Notes under the pieces: generated by a model
Database searches by the model: none
Told to the model about the DNA's origin: nothing
Seen by the model: only the letters and a program-made list of their open reading frames with translations
Shown: positions 1 through 9,191 of the stretch, piece by piece
Numbering within the stretch: the stretch's first letter is position 1
Layout: every line of letters begins with the position of its first letter
DNA from: Lachnospiraceae bacterium
GTDB taxonomy: Bacteria; Bacillota; Clostridia; Lachnospirales; Lachnospiraceae
Assembly (NCBI GenBank): GCA_022766515.1
Contig: JALEPA010000058.1
Location: forward strand, 1 to 37,143
DNA length: 37,143 nt
Reading direction: 5' to 3'
Made by a program: the position numbers and the translations under genes

Positions 1-231
1 CTCAAAAAATATACGGGAACAAATGTTGTTATTTATTATAAAACAAAACGCAAAAAATGGACGAAGATCAGGATGACATCCAGTTCGATCGCGAAGAATC
101 GCAAAATTTTCCGCATCCGCTGCAACAGTCGGAGGCAAAAGTACTATTTTCGGGTCAGGACATACCGGAGAAAGAATGGAAAAAACAGGTATAGTCGGTA
201 TTCCGGCATAAAGAGTGTACAAATATCTTAG
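1..231 (+). CDS. 3' end of a probable fibronectin type III-like surface/secreted protein (partial)
   Basis: Frame 1 is open from the window edge to a TAG stop at 229-231 (76 codons); it is absent from the ORF track because it has no start here. The fragment is very basic and ends with an alternating Tyr/Arg/Lys pattern (YYFRVRTYRRKNGK, then RYSRYSGIKSVQIS). This pattern is common in the last beta strands of fibronectin type III domains that close extracellular proteins of Clostridia. The call rests only on this pattern. No terminator with a T-run follows before ftsE; there is only a small GGTG/CACC hairpin near 242-255. The rest of the gene, and so its enzymatic or adhesive role, lies outside the window. 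Confidence 0.6.
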   Translation, partial: LKKYTGTNVVIYYKTKRKKWTKIRMTSSSIAKNRKIFRIRCNSRRQKYYFRVRTYRRKNGKNRYSRYSGIKSVQIS

Positions 232-383
232 TCTACTTTTTGGTGGCGTAACACCGTAAAATGTTGTATACTGTTATTGCTTTTGTGATGTGGATTTGCA
301 AGCAAAGGCAGTCAACAAAGGACACAGTGAAAATTATGATAGAAAACTTGCACGGGGAAGCTTGTGCAGAAATGAGGAACCAT

Positions 384-1106
384 ATGCGAAAAAAGGGAAA
401 TAAGAAGGAAGAGTGGACAGGCCCATTGATCAGCCTGTCGGGAGTGGATGTGGTCTATTCCACAGGTACAGAGGCGTTGAAAAACTGCAATCTGCGCATT
501 GACAAGGGAGAGTTTGTGTTTGTAGTAGGCAGTAGTGGATCGGGCAAGTCCACTTTGATCAAGTCGCTTCTGGGAGAGATTCCTTTGAATGCGGGAGATA
601 TTCAAGTGGCAGGCAATAGCATTACGAATTTGAAGAGGAAGAAAATGCCGTATTATCGCCGTAAGTTGGGCGTGGTGTTCCAGGAGTTCCGTTTGTTAGA
701 TGATCGGAACATTTACGATAATGTAGCGTTAGCACAGCAGGTGCTTGGTGTGGATCGATACCGCATCGAGAAAAATGTGAAGGGTATGCTACAGCTTGTT
801 GGTCTGCAGGACCGAGCAGATGCATTTCCAAAGGAACTGTCCGGTGGTGAGCAGCAGCGCGTGGCGATCGCCAGAGCGATGGTCAATCGTCCATCGGTAC
901 TTTTGGCTGATGAGCCGACAGGTAATCTGGATCCGCAAAATTCCTGGGATATTATGAATCTGCTGGATGATATGAATCGTCTTGGCACGACCGTTATGGT
1001 GGTAACACACAACAACGAGATCGTAGATCAGATGCGAAAGCGAGTTGTTACCTTAAATCAAGGTGTGATCATCAGTGACCAAGTGCAGGGAGGATATGTG
1101 CAATGA
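384..1106 (+). CDS. ftsE: Cell division ATP-binding protein FtsE
   Basis: ABC-type ATPase that partners FtsX in the membrane and transmits ATP hydrolysis to periplasmic/extracellular peptidoglycan hydrolases. Counting from ATG 384 (240 aa), it shows Walker [10 protein letters not shown] (about residues 49-57), a Q-loop near residue 100, the signature [15 protein letters not shown] (from about 152) and Walker B/D-loop [11 protein letters not shown] (from about 174). The ORF track starts at 261, but the family is about 230 aa and the first 41 codons look non-coding. ATG 384 has GAGGA five bases upstream; ATG 372 is the next best choice. The stop overlaps the ftsX start (ATGA), so the two are translationally coupled. 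The 16-nt leader TGTGCAGAAATGAGGA at 363-378 recurs before two other genes in this window. Confidence 0.95.
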   Translation: MRKKGNKKEEWTGPLISLSGVDVVYSTGTEALKNCNLRIDKGEFVFVVGSSGSGKSTLIKSLLGEIPLNAGDIQVAGNSITNLKRKKMPYYRRKLGVVFQEFRLLDDRNIYDNVALAQQVLGVDRYRIEKNVKGMLQLVGLQDRADAFPKELSGGEQQRVAIARAMVNRPSVLLADEPTGNLDPQNSWDIMNLLDDMNRLGTTVMVVTHNNEIVDQMRKRVVTLNQGVIISDQVQGGYVQ

Positions 1107-2005
1107 AAACATTAGGATATGGATTGAAACAAGGTTTCAAGAATATAATTCAAAATAAGATCTTTTCGCTGGTTGCGATCGGCACCATTGCGATCTGTCT
1201 GTTTTTGCTGGGATTGTTTTATGTATTATTAAGCAATTTTCAGCACATGATGTACAATGTTGAGAGCAGCGTGGGATTGACGGTATTTTTTGACGAGGGG
1301 ACGACCCCGGAGGAGATTGATGCGCTGGGAGAGAAGATCCGTGCCTATGATGGTGTCGAGGAAGTGGTCTACATTTCTCCGGCAGAGGCGTGGGACAAGT
1401 TTCAAAAGGAAATGTATCAGGGAGACAAGGATCTGCAAGATACTTTTGGAGATGAAAATCCACTGCAAAATTCTGCTTCCTTTGAGGTGTCGCTGACCAA
1501 TGTATCCAAACAGGCAGCAGTCACCAAATACATCAAGAGTCTGGACGGCATTCGTAAGGTCAATGGATCGGGCAGTGTGGCAAAGAGCTTAAACAGTGCC
1601 AATATGCTGGTGGCATATGTGTCCGGTACGATCATCGTGTTACTGTTGCTTGTCTCTGTGTTCCTGATCAGCAACGCAGTAGCAACGGGAATCCGAGTGC
1701 GCAAAGATGAGATCAGTATTATTAAAATGATCGGCGCGACAGATGGATTTATCCGAGCTCCGTTTTTGGTCGAAGGATTGGTGATCGGTCTGCTTGGTGC
1801 GATCGTTCCGTTGACCGTTTTGTGGTTTTTATATGAAAGAGTCATTCGGTTTGTGGTGCATCATTTTTCAGCATTGTCACAGTGGCTTGCTTTCGTAGAA
1901 CCATCCAAAGAGTTTATGACACTGGTACCAATGTCTTTGTTGGTCGGTGTAGGAATAGGATTTGTGGGAAGCGCAGTATCAGTTCACAAGCATTTGCGTG
2001 ACTGA
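1103..2005 (+). CDS. ftsX: Cell division protein FtsX (permease-like)
   Basis: Integral membrane partner of FtsE. The 300-aa product has the FtsX layout: a short cytoplasmic N-terminus, TM1 at about residues 20-45, a large extracellular domain (about 50-165), then three TM segments (about 168-192, 222-247, 272-295) forming the FtsX/MacB-type permease domain. The stretch ISIIKMIGATDGFIRAPFLV is the conserved cytoplasmic coupling loop of this family. The start overlaps the ftsE stop by four bases, behind GGGAGGATATG. The extracellular loop is where FtsX normally contacts a coiled-coil hydrolase, and the next gene encodes such a protein, so ftsE-ftsX-M23 is probably one functional unit. Confidence 0.95.
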   Translation: MKTLGYGLKQGFKNIIQNKIFSLVAIGTIAICLFLLGLFYVLLSNFQHMMYNVESSVGLTVFFDEGTTPEEIDALGEKIRAYDGVEEVVYISPAEAWDKFQKEMYQGDKDLQDTFGDENPLQNSASFEVSLTNVSKQAAVTKYIKSLDGIRKVNGSGSVAKSLNSANMLVAYVSGTIIVLLLLVSVFLISNAVATGIRVRKDEISIIKMIGATDGFIRAPFLVEGLVIGLLGAIVPLTVLWFLYERVIRFVVHHFSALSQWLAFVEPSKEFMTLVPMSLLVGVGIGFVGSAVSVHKHLRD

Positions 2006-2035
2006 CAAGAAATAAGAGAGAAAAGGGGGATTCCT

Positions 2036-3343
2036 GTGAGAAAGAAATGGATAGTAGCTGCAGTAACGATGTGGGCGGCCGGAGCATTGTTTATCGGGAG
2101 CGGCGGAGTTGGTAAAGTGTCTGACCGGACGCAGACGGTCAAAGCGGCAAAGCAGTCAGAAAGCACACAGACCGAGATCGATGCGGCGAATAAGAAAAGG
2201 GAGGAGCTCCAAAAGGAAAAAGCGGATCTGCAAAAGACGATCGATTCGACGGAGAACAAAAAAGACAATGTGCTGGAATATATCTCCACATTAGACGGCA
2301 AGTTGGAGAAACTCACGAAGAAGATGAAATCCAACGAGGAAGAGATCGATGTGGTGGAAGCGGACATTGACACTCTCAAGACGCAGGAAGCGGAAGTGAC
2401 TGCCAAGATGAATAGTCAGTATGAGACAATGAAAGCGCGCATAAAATATATGTATGAAGATGGCAATACCGGATATTTGGAGCTGTTGGTCGGCTCAACC
2501 AGTTTGTCAGAAATGTACAATCATTTGGAATACATCAGTAAGATCAGTGAATACGATCAAAAGATGTATGGTGAGTATGAAAAAACGCAGAAGACATTAG
2601 CTGAGACGCAGGAGAAAAAAGAAAGTAAGAAGGAAGAACTGGAGGCAACGAAGGAGAATCTTTCTTTTGAAAAACAGTCGATCAATGAATTGATCGGCAA
2701 AAAGAAATCACAGTTGTCGACTTACAACAAACTGTTGTCGGATTCGGAGTCATCGATCAGTTCATATGATGCCAAGATCCAGGCACAGGAAAATCAGGTG
2801 GAAAGTCTTCTTGCCAGACAGCGTAAAGAGATTGCCGCAGAGGAAGCTGCAGCGGCTCGGCAGCAGAAGAGCAGTAACAACGATGGTTCTCAGGTAAGTC
2901 AATCTAACCAGAAAAATACTTCACAGGCGGCAAATAATACGGTGAGCACTTCCGGCTATTTGTGGCCGCTTGCTTCAGCGGGCCGCATCAGCTGTGGATT
3001 TGGTCCGAGATCTGCACCAACGAAGGGGGCAAGTACATACCACAAGGGAATTGATATAGCGACACCAACCGGTACGGTGGTTCGTGCAGCCAAAGAGGGG
3101 AAAGTTGTTACGGCAACTTATTCTTCCTCTGCAGGAAATTATGTAGCGATCTATCATGGAAACGGTGTATATACTTATTACATGCACAATTCCGCATTGC
3201 GTGTTTCTGTGGGAGATCAGGTATCCAGAGGTCAGACGATCGCGTTATCGGGATCGACAGGAATTTCCACAGGACCACATTTACATTTTGCAGTGTTTGC
3301 AGGTGGTTCGTATGTAAATCCATTGAACTATGTTTCCAGATAA
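2036..3343 (+). CDS. Secreted coiled-coil M23 (LytM/EnvC-like) peptidoglycan endopeptidase
   Basis: Start is GTG 2036 behind AAGGGGGA. The 435-aa product has an N-terminal signal peptide (basic KK, hydrophobic to about residue 25), a long Lys/Glu-rich coiled coil (about 45-265) and a Ser/Asn/Gln linker (about 280-305). A C-terminal M23 metallopeptidase domain follows. Its zinc and catalytic residues are visible: HxxxD at H336/D340 and HLH at 415-417. Family knowledge: such proteins (EnvC, or functionally PcsB/CwlO partners) are held inactive by the coiled coil and switched on by FtsEX. The position 30 bases after ftsX supports the same role here. An inverted repeat without a T-run follows. 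Confidence 0.93.
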   Translation: MRKKWIVAAVTMWAAGALFIGSGGVGKVSDRTQTVKAAKQSESTQTEIDAANKKREELQKEKADLQKTIDSTENKKDNVLEYISTLDGKLEKLTKKMKSNEEEIDVVEADIDTLKTQEAEVTAKMNSQYETMKARIKYMYEDGNTGYLELLVGSTSLSEMYNHLEYISKISEYDQKMYGEYEKTQKTLAETQEKKESKKEELEATKENLSFEKQSINELIGKKKSQLSTYNKLLSDSESSISSYDAKIQAQENQVESLLARQRKEIAAEEAAAARQQKSSNNDGSQVSQSNQKNTSQAANNTVSTSGYLWPLASAGRISCGFGPRSAPTKGASTYHKGIDIATPTGTVVRAAKEGKVVTATYSSSAGNYVAIYHGNGVYTYYMHNSALRVSVGDQVSRGQTIALSGSTGISTGPHLHFAVFAGGSYVNPLNYVSR

Positions 3344-3359
3344 TGTAACGATTTAAGAA

Positions 3360-3398
3360 AAGATCCGTGAGCCGATAACCAAGTGCTTTACGGATCTT
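3360..3398 (+). other. Inverted repeat between M23 peptidase and S41 peptidase genes
   Basis: Perfect 9-bp arms AAGATCCGT (3360-3368) and ACGGATCTT (3390-3398) with a 21-nt loop. No T-run follows, so it is not a standard intrinsic terminator. It lies 30 bases before the S41 start and could act as an mRNA stability or processing hairpin. Confidence 0.5.
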
Positions 3399-3428
3399 AT
3401 CAGTAATATGTGCAGAAGTGAGGAGAGA

Positions 3429-4649
3429 ATGAAAGAGTATAGCAAAGGTGTTGTCACAGGAATAATGGGTTGCTTAGCAATTATGATGGCAGTTGTGTTA
3501 GGACTGCAAGTGTCCGGAAAAGCGGACTTTAGTGGTGTACTGGCAGGAAATTCTGCGCAGGTGCAGGAGCAGCGTAAGATCGAAGCAAAAGCAAAAACGA
3601 TCAAGACTTATATTGATGCCTATTTTTTGGACAGCATTGATGACACGGCAATGGAAGATTCCATCTATAAGGGGATCGTTGCCGGCTTGGGTGATGAGTA
3701 TGCGGCATATTACACGGCAGATGAATATAAGGAGATCAAGAACAAGACGAGTGGCACTTATTATGGCATCGGAGCCTATGTGAGCCAGGATGCGGACACG
3801 GGTGCGATTACGATCGTGAAACCGATGAAGGACAGCTATGCCGAAAAGGCAGGCTTGCTTGCCGGCGATGTCTTGTATGAGGTTGAGGGTGAAAAGGTGG
3901 CAGGCAAGGATCTGTCCGAGGTACTTGCGCTGATCAAGGGCGAGGAAGGTTCAAAGGTCAAGATTAAAGTAGCCCGTTCCGGTGAAAAAGATTATTTGGA
4001 ATTTTCGGTGACGCGTGGAAAGATTGAGGAAGAGACGGTATTGTACGAGATGTTAGACGACGGCATCGGTTATGTGCAGATCACCGGATTTGAGGAAGTG
4101 ACACCAAAGCAGTTTTCAGCGGCATTGGAGCAGCTGCAAAAAGATGGCATGACAAAGCTTCTGTTGGATCTGCGTGACAATGGTGGCGGCTTGCTACAGT
4201 CTGCGGTAGATATGTTAGACACTTTATTGCCAAAGGGCTTGCTCGTATATACAGAGGACAGCAAAGATGAAGGCGAGAAGTACTATGCGCAGGATGATGA
4301 TCAGGTCAATCTGCCAATGGCGGTATTAGTCAATGGCAATTCCGCCAGTGCATCCGAAGTATTTTCCGGTGCGCTGCAGGATAAGAAAAAAGCGGTTTTG
4401 GTCGGAACCAAAACATTTGGAAAGGGAATCGTGCAGACGATTTTTGATATGGGCGATGGTTCTGCACTGAAAATGACGACTTCCAAATATTTTACGCCAA
4501 ATGGCAGAAACATTCATGGAACCGGATTGGATCCGGATATCCAGGTGGAATTGAAGAAAGATACGCTAAATCGCAAAGACAAAAACGGAAAGTCATTGCC
4601 GGATAATCAGATGGAAAAGGCAATTTCTTATTTGAAATTAGCCAAATAA
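3429..4649 (+). CDS. S41 family C-terminal processing peptidase (CtpA/CtpB-like)
   Basis: Membrane-anchored serine protease that cuts extracytoplasmic proteins near their C-termini. From ATG 3429 (406 aa): an uncleaved signal anchor (about residues 8-28), an N-terminal helical segment, a PDZ domain (about 95-180, with the GIGAYV binding loop and KAGLLAGDVL) and the S41 core. Visible core motifs are LLDLRDNGGGLL, the nucleophile region GNSASASE and the general-base region TKTFGKG, giving the Ser/Lys dyad expected of the family. The ORF track begins at 3408, but GAGGAG lies directly before 3429 and nothing resembling a ribosome site precedes 3408. The leader carries TGTGCAGAAGTGAGGA, nearly identical to the ftsE and ABC-transporter leaders. 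The ftsEX-M23-S41 order is common in Clostridia. Confidence 0.93.
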   Translation: MKEYSKGVVTGIMGCLAIMMAVVLGLQVSGKADFSGVLAGNSAQVQEQRKIEAKAKTIKTYIDAYFLDSIDDTAMEDSIYKGIVAGLGDEYAAYYTADEYKEIKNKTSGTYYGIGAYVSQDADTGAITIVKPMKDSYAEKAGLLAGDVLYEVEGEKVAGKDLSEVLALIKGEEGSKVKIKVARSGEKDYLEFSVTRGKIEEETVLYEMLDDGIGYVQITGFEEVTPKQFSAALEQLQKDGMTKLLLDLRDNGGGLLQSAVDMLDTLLPKGLLVYTEDSKDEGEKYYAQDDDQVNLPMAVLVNGNSASASEVFSGALQDKKKAVLVGTKTFGKGIVQTIFDMGDGSALKMTTSKYFTPNGRNIHGTGLDPDIQVELKKDTLNRKDKNGKSLPDNQMEKAISYLKLAK

Positions 4650-4727
4650 TAGACATTGTTTCCGGAGAGAACCGAGAGTGACAATGCTTTGATGGAAACA
4701 GGGAACGGAAGAAAGAGGAGGTAACGG

Positions 4728-5705
4728 ATGCAGAATCATGAGACACAACAGGGATCGGTCGGCATGGGTGGAGCAGAGATCAGGCATAAACTGGCACTGG
4801 TCCAGCAGGAAGTCAATAAGGTGATCCGAGGTAAGCAGGATGTAGTAGAACGGGTATTGGCAGCGATCGTGAGCGGTGGACACATTTTGATGGAAGATAT
4901 TCCCGGTGTGGGTAAGACGACGCTGGCAACAACATTTGCCAAGGCATTGTCGTTGGATTACAAGAGAGTGCAGTTTACGCCTGATGTATTACCAAGTGAT
5001 ATTTTAGGATTTTCCATGTACCAAAATACGACCGGGCAGTTTGTGTTTCGGGAGGGTGCCGTATTCTGCAATCTGTTTTTGGCGGATGAGATCAACCGAA
5101 CATCTCCTAAAACACAGTCGGCATTGTTGGAGGTAATGGAAGAGCATCATGCTACGGTGGATGGCGTGACCAGAGAGTTACCTGATCCGTTTATCGTGAT
5201 CGCAACGGAAAATCCACTTGGTTCTTCCGGTACGCAGATGCTGCCGGAATCGCAGCTGGATCGATTTATGATCTGCGTATCGATGGGATATCCGGCACAT
5301 AGGGATGCTGTGGACATCTTAAAAGGCGAGACGATGAACTTGGTTGCAGGGGTACAGGCAGTGTTGTCAGAGCAGGAACTTTGTGTGCTTCGCAATGCCT
5401 GCGAGAGGATTTATGTACATGACAGTGTTTATGAATATATTGTTGATCTGGTAGAGGAGAGCAGAAGAAATCCGTTGTTTGAGATGGGAGCAAGCCCTAG
5501 AGCAGCGATCGCATTACTGCGGATCTCCAGAGCGACGGCGATGCTGCAGGGAAGGGATTTCGTGACGGCACAGGATGTACAGGCAGTATTGAAAGATGTA
5601 CTGGGACACCGTGTCAAACGAAGTGCCAAGGCAAAAGCATCCGGAATGTCGAAAGAGGAAGCAATCCGCCAGATGGTTCAAAAGGTAAAGGTGCCAAGAA
5701 CTTAA
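4728..5705 (+). CDS. MoxR family AAA+ ATPase
   Basis: AAA+ chaperone-like ATPase of the MoxR class. The 325-aa product shows Walker A GVGKTT (about 60-65), Walker B LFLADEINR (D120/E121), the TSPKTQSALLEVMEE helix, sensor 1 in VIATENP (about 160s) and the lid domain at the C-terminus. The start is fixed by AGGAGGTAACGG directly upstream. It leads a three-gene cluster with a DUF58 protein and a membrane transglutaminase. MoxR proteins usually act with DUF58/VWA partners in cofactor insertion or envelope maturation, but the substrate here cannot be read from sequence. Confidence 0.93.
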   Translation: MQNHETQQGSVGMGGAEIRHKLALVQQEVNKVIRGKQDVVERVLAAIVSGGHILMEDIPGVGKTTLATTFAKALSLDYKRVQFTPDVLPSDILGFSMYQNTTGQFVFREGAVFCNLFLADEINRTSPKTQSALLEVMEEHHATVDGVTRELPDPFIVIATENPLGSSGTQMLPESQLDRFMICVSMGYPAHRDAVDILKGETMNLVAGVQAVLSEQELCVLRNACERIYVHDSVYEYIVDLVEESRRNPLFEMGASPRAAIALLRISRATAMLQGRDFVTAQDVQAVLKDVLGHRVKRSAKAKASGMSKEEAIRQMVQKVKVPRT

Positions 5706-5729
5706 GCAGACAGGAAAAGGAGGGAGCTC

Positions 5730-6755
5730 ATGGACAAGAAACAAAAGAAATGGAGTGTTCGTCCTTTAGCATTGGTAAAATATCTGCTGCTATGTCTTTT
5801 GCTGGTGATCGGTTATCTTTTTTTTCAGAGTCCGGTACTCTTGTCGGTGGTCTTGTTAGCAATCATTTTTCCAATCGCATCGATGGCAGGCAGTTATCGG
5901 ATGGAGCCGCACTTGGAACTTCAGGCGGCGGCTTTGCAGACACAGGTGCATAAAGGCGAGCAGGGAAATATCGGGATCTATCTGCACAATTCTTTTGCCT
6001 GGATGTCACTGCATTGCCGGATCAATGGAACGATTGAAAATGGAATATACGGTGCGGAAGAGGATCTTCATCTGGAGATGCCGATCTCCGCAAAAACGAC
6101 AGAGGAACTGGTGCTTCCGGTTGCCTCTTCTTATTGTGGAACGATTCAGATCCGATTGACGCAAATGGAATATCGTGATCTCATGGGGTTGTTTACGATC
6201 CGAAGGCATGTGGATTGTCAGGCTGGTTTTGCTGTTCTTCCGAGAGAAGAGCAGGGGGAGAAGGTCGATACGCAGGGAATGCAGGAAGGCTTAAATGAAT
6301 TAGAGGAAAGCCGGGCGAAGGGATTTGACCATGCAGATGTGACTGATATGCGAGAATATCGACCGGGTGACCGGATTAAAGATATTCATTGGAAATTGTC
6401 AGCAAAAAAGAGAGAGTGGATGGTGAAGGAACGCGAGGGTACTGCGCAAAGCCAGATGGTGATCGTGGCGGATCTGTCGAAAGAGCGTGAGGAGATCGAA
6501 GTATGCATTGCCAGACTGTATAGCGTCATCGTTTCTTTTTTGGATGAAAGGATTCCGGTACGGGTGTTGTGGTGGAATGTGGAAAGATCGGATTTTGAGG
6601 AGCAATTTTTCACGGACAAACAGCAGATGGAACGAGAGTTTGCAGGTGTATTATTTCGGATGAAAAGGACGCCGGACAGCAATGTGATAGAGCAGATGCA
6701 GCGGATGCGACCACATTTATCCGGGTATCTGGTGTTAGACGGTGAGGGAGACTAG
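5730..6755 (+). CDS. DUF58 domain-containing membrane protein
   Basis: The 341-aa product has two adjacent N-terminal membrane segments (about residues 14-55), a beta-rich extracytoplasmic or cytoplasmic middle, and a C-terminal DUF58 domain. The domain is recognisable by REYRPGDRIKDIHWKLSAKK (about 205-225), its hallmark, followed by a VWA-like fold. The start is set by AAGGAGGGAGCTC. It begins 24 bases after the moxR stop, so the two are cotranscribed. DUF58 proteins are usual partners of MoxR ATPases; the biochemical role of the family is not established. Confidence 0.92.
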   Translation: MDKKQKKWSVRPLALVKYLLLCLLLVIGYLFFQSPVLLSVVLLAIIFPIASMAGSYRMEPHLELQAAALQTQVHKGEQGNIGIYLHNSFAWMSLHCRINGTIENGIYGAEEDLHLEMPISAKTTEELVLPVASSYCGTIQIRLTQMEYRDLMGLFTIRRHVDCQAGFAVLPREEQGEKVDTQGMQEGLNELEESRAKGFDHADVTDMREYRPGDRIKDIHWKLSAKKREWMVKEREGTAQSQMVIVADLSKEREEIEVCIARLYSVIVSFLDERIPVRVLWWNVERSDFEEQFFTDKQQMEREFAGVLFRMKRTPDSNVIEQMQRMRPHLSGYLVLDGEGD

Positions 6756-6818
6756 TAACCGATAGATAGCAGCGAGGCGAACGGAGAACATCGGCAGACA
6801 GTGGAGAGGAAGATAGGT

Positions 6819-9119
6819 ATGCTGGACAGAGGAAAACGCAGAACTTCAAAGCGAAAGAAACAGCCGGAATGGGATGGCATTTATCTGGTGGAGTCTGCTC
6901 TTGGGGAGCAGAGAGAATCCAGATGGTGGACGCTCTTATGTAAAGGTGTGATCGTGTACCTGTTGGTGGCAGGGGCGGTAGGCGCTGTGTTGTCTGCATT
7001 GCAGTCAAGCTATCATCCGATCATAGTGCAGGCAGTGACAGCGGTGACTGCGCTGTTTCTTGTGTCGTTGTATTATCGCAAGGCGTGGGAAAATCTTGGC
7101 TATCTGCTCTTTTTTGTCATTATGGCGGGCGTGGGATTTGCCGGACAAAATTATATCAGCAGTGGATTTTACCGTGTATTGAATGATCTGATGGAAGACA
7201 GTGCCGCCTTTTTTGATTCTAATGCTATGAGAAGTTATGGAGAGACGGTCGGAAATGCATCGCTGTCTGTAACGATCGCGATGAGTTATATCAGTGCGGT
7301 GGCCTGCCTGTTAGTCAATATTTTGATTTCCCGCAAAATGCGGTATTCGCTTGTGATCGTGGCGAGTGCGATTGGGATCGGGATTCCATTGTATTTGCAG
7401 GAGGAGCCGTCATGGATTTCGGTGTTTCAGTTGCTCTGTGGTTTTTTGCTGGCGCGGATGCTGGAAAAGGCAGGTCATTACGACTTGCACACATCAAATG
7501 ATCGATATGAATGGAAAAAGGGCAGATTACGGTATGTGTATGCCGGACGAACGGTAATGCAGGCAGGAATCTGTACGCTTGCCCTTACGGCATGTGTCCT
7601 GGCAGTGTGTGCCGTTATCTTTCCGCAGGATAAATTTCATGACAAACACCCGGATAATGCGTGGAAAAAAAGCACGATGGGTACGATGGAGAATTTCTAT
7701 ATTTTTGGATTTGCGGGATTATTTAATTACTATGACAATACGGGTGGTCTGACGAGTGGTCGACTTGGCGGGATCAGTTCGATCCGTCTGGATTATGAGA
7801 CAGATCTTCGTTTGACATTTGCACCGTATGATGAGAATCGTTTTTATCTGCGAAGATTTGTGGGGCAAAGCTATCTGGCAGGGCAAAATCGCTGGGCGAG
7901 TGCGCAGATACAACACTATATAAACGCCTATGAAGCTAAATTGGCATTTTATAGCAGTAAGCCGTATGTCGGTTTCGGTGTGGCTGAGGTGGAAAATGTG
8001 GCAGCAGACAGTGGCGTGTATCTGCCATATTATTCTACGGATTATGATGCAGCGGTATATCCGGGAAGGATGCAAAAGTACACCTATTATACATCGGGAG
8101 ATAATTTTGCCTCGACACCGGTGATGCAAGAGTATACGGGGGATTGGCTGGAAATCCCGTCAGCGAATGAGAAGGCGATCGCGGAACTGGTAAAAGATGC
8201 AGGATTGTCGGGTTCGCCGGAACAGATCACGCAGCAGTTGGAAACATATTTTCAAAAGGAGATTCCGTACAGCTATCAGCCGGGCATTACACCGTATGGA
8301 CAGGATTTTGTGAATTATTTCCTGCAGAAAAACCGCAAGGGATATTGCGCACATTTTGCCAGTGCTGCGACCCTGGCATTTCGTTATATGGGCATCCCGG
8401 CGAGATATGTGGAAGGATATGCTGTTGACCCGGATGATCTGGCGGAAGAGGGAGAAGTACGCACAGATAAAAAAGTGAAAGATTATTACCAGGGCTATAC
8501 GAAGCTGAAACAGACGGGTGTTGTGACGGTGGATGTTACGGATGCCAATGCACACGCCTGGGTAGAGATCTATGTGAAAGGCAAGGGATGGCAGGTGGCG
8601 GATGTCACTCCGGCATCGCTTGCGGATGATGAACCGGGACAGAACATTTGGAGTATGTTTATGGGATTGTTTGGCAGAAACGGAAGGAATAATGATACCG
8701 GCAATACGGATGGCACGACTACCAATGTGGTGAAACAGCTTCAGGACAGCGGAAAGGTGGCGACAGGGGCATTTTTGGCGATCGTTTTACTGTTTGTCAT
8801 TGTATTATGTGGCAGGATTATCGTGCGATATATCCTGTGGCGGATTCATTATCGGAATGCAGGGGAAAATGATCGGCTGATCATGGAATACCAACGATAT
8901 ATACAAAGGATCCAAAAGAAGGAAAAGGGCTTGAAAAAGGCAGTGAACTACGAAGAACAGATTGCGTATTTGCGTAAACAGGGAATCTGGACATTGGATC
9001 GCAGAGAGCGTGACCGCCTGTTGAGACTTTTGGAGCAGGCAGGTTTTGGTCAGCGCGAGATCACCAAAGAGGACGCCGCTTGGATGCGGAGATTTTGGAA
9101 GAGATCGCATCGTTCGTAG
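6819..9119 (+). CDS. Membrane-bound transglutaminase-like protein (TgpA/DUF3488 type)
   Basis: From ATG 6819 (766 aa; the track uses GTG 6801, but GAGAGGA is well spaced for 6819). Architecture: about six to seven N-terminal TM helices (about 40-250), a large extracytoplasmic region with a transglutaminase core, one C-terminal TM (about 648-670) and a basic cytoplasmic tail with a DUF4129-like feel. The catalytic triad is present: C510 in GYCAHFAS, H579 in NAHAWVE, D595 in VADVTP. Family members act as protein cross-linkers or as proteases on the outer face of the membrane; the direction here is unknown. It is the last gene of the moxR-DUF58-transglutaminase set and ends at a strong shared terminator. 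Confidence 0.92.
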   Translation: MLDRGKRRTSKRKKQPEWDGIYLVESALGEQRESRWWTLLCKGVIVYLLVAGAVGAVLSALQSSYHPIIVQAVTAVTALFLVSLYYRKAWENLGYLLFFVIMAGVGFAGQNYISSGFYRVLNDLMEDSAAFFDSNAMRSYGETVGNASLSVTIAMSYISAVACLLVNILISRKMRYSLVIVASAIGIGIPLYLQEEPSWISVFQLLCGFLLARMLEKAGHYDLHTSNDRYEWKKGRLRYVYAGRTVMQAGICTLALTACVLAVCAVIFPQDKFHDKHPDNAWKKSTMGTMENFYIFGFAGLFNYYDNTGGLTSGRLGGISSIRLDYETDLRLTFAPYDENRFYLRRFVGQSYLAGQNRWASAQIQHYINAYEAKLAFYSSKPYVGFGVAEVENVAADSGVYLPYYSTDYDAAVYPGRMQKYTYYTSGDNFASTPVMQEYTGDWLEIPSANEKAIAELVKDAGLSGSPEQITQQLETYFQKEIPYSYQPGITPYGQDFVNYFLQKNRKGYCAHFASAATLAFRYMGIPARYVEGYAVDPDDLAEEGEVRTDKKVKDYYQGYTKLKQTGVVTVDVTDANAHAWVEIYVKGKGWQVADVTPASLADDEPGQNIWSMFMGLFGRNGRNNDTGNTDGTTTNVVKQLQDSGKVATGAFLAIVLLFVIVLCGRIIVRYILWRIHYRNAGENDRLIMEYQRYIQRIQKKEKGLKKAVNYEEQIAYLRKQGIWTLDRRERDRLLRLLEQAGFGQREITKEDAAWMRRFWKRSHRS

Positions 9120-9157
9120 GTTTAAGTTCTTAATAAGGTTAGGATCAAGATAACGAT

Positions 9158-9190
9158 AAAAAGCGGGATGCCTTACCGGCATCCCGTTTT
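9158..9190. terminator. Bidirectional intrinsic terminator
   Basis: Stem CGGGATGCC/GGCATCCCG (9164-9172, 9178-9186), loop TTACC, with A5 on the left and T4 on the right. It separates the plus-strand transglutaminase operon from the minus-strand ABC transporter and can serve both. Confidence 0.9.
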
Positions 9191-9191
9191 G

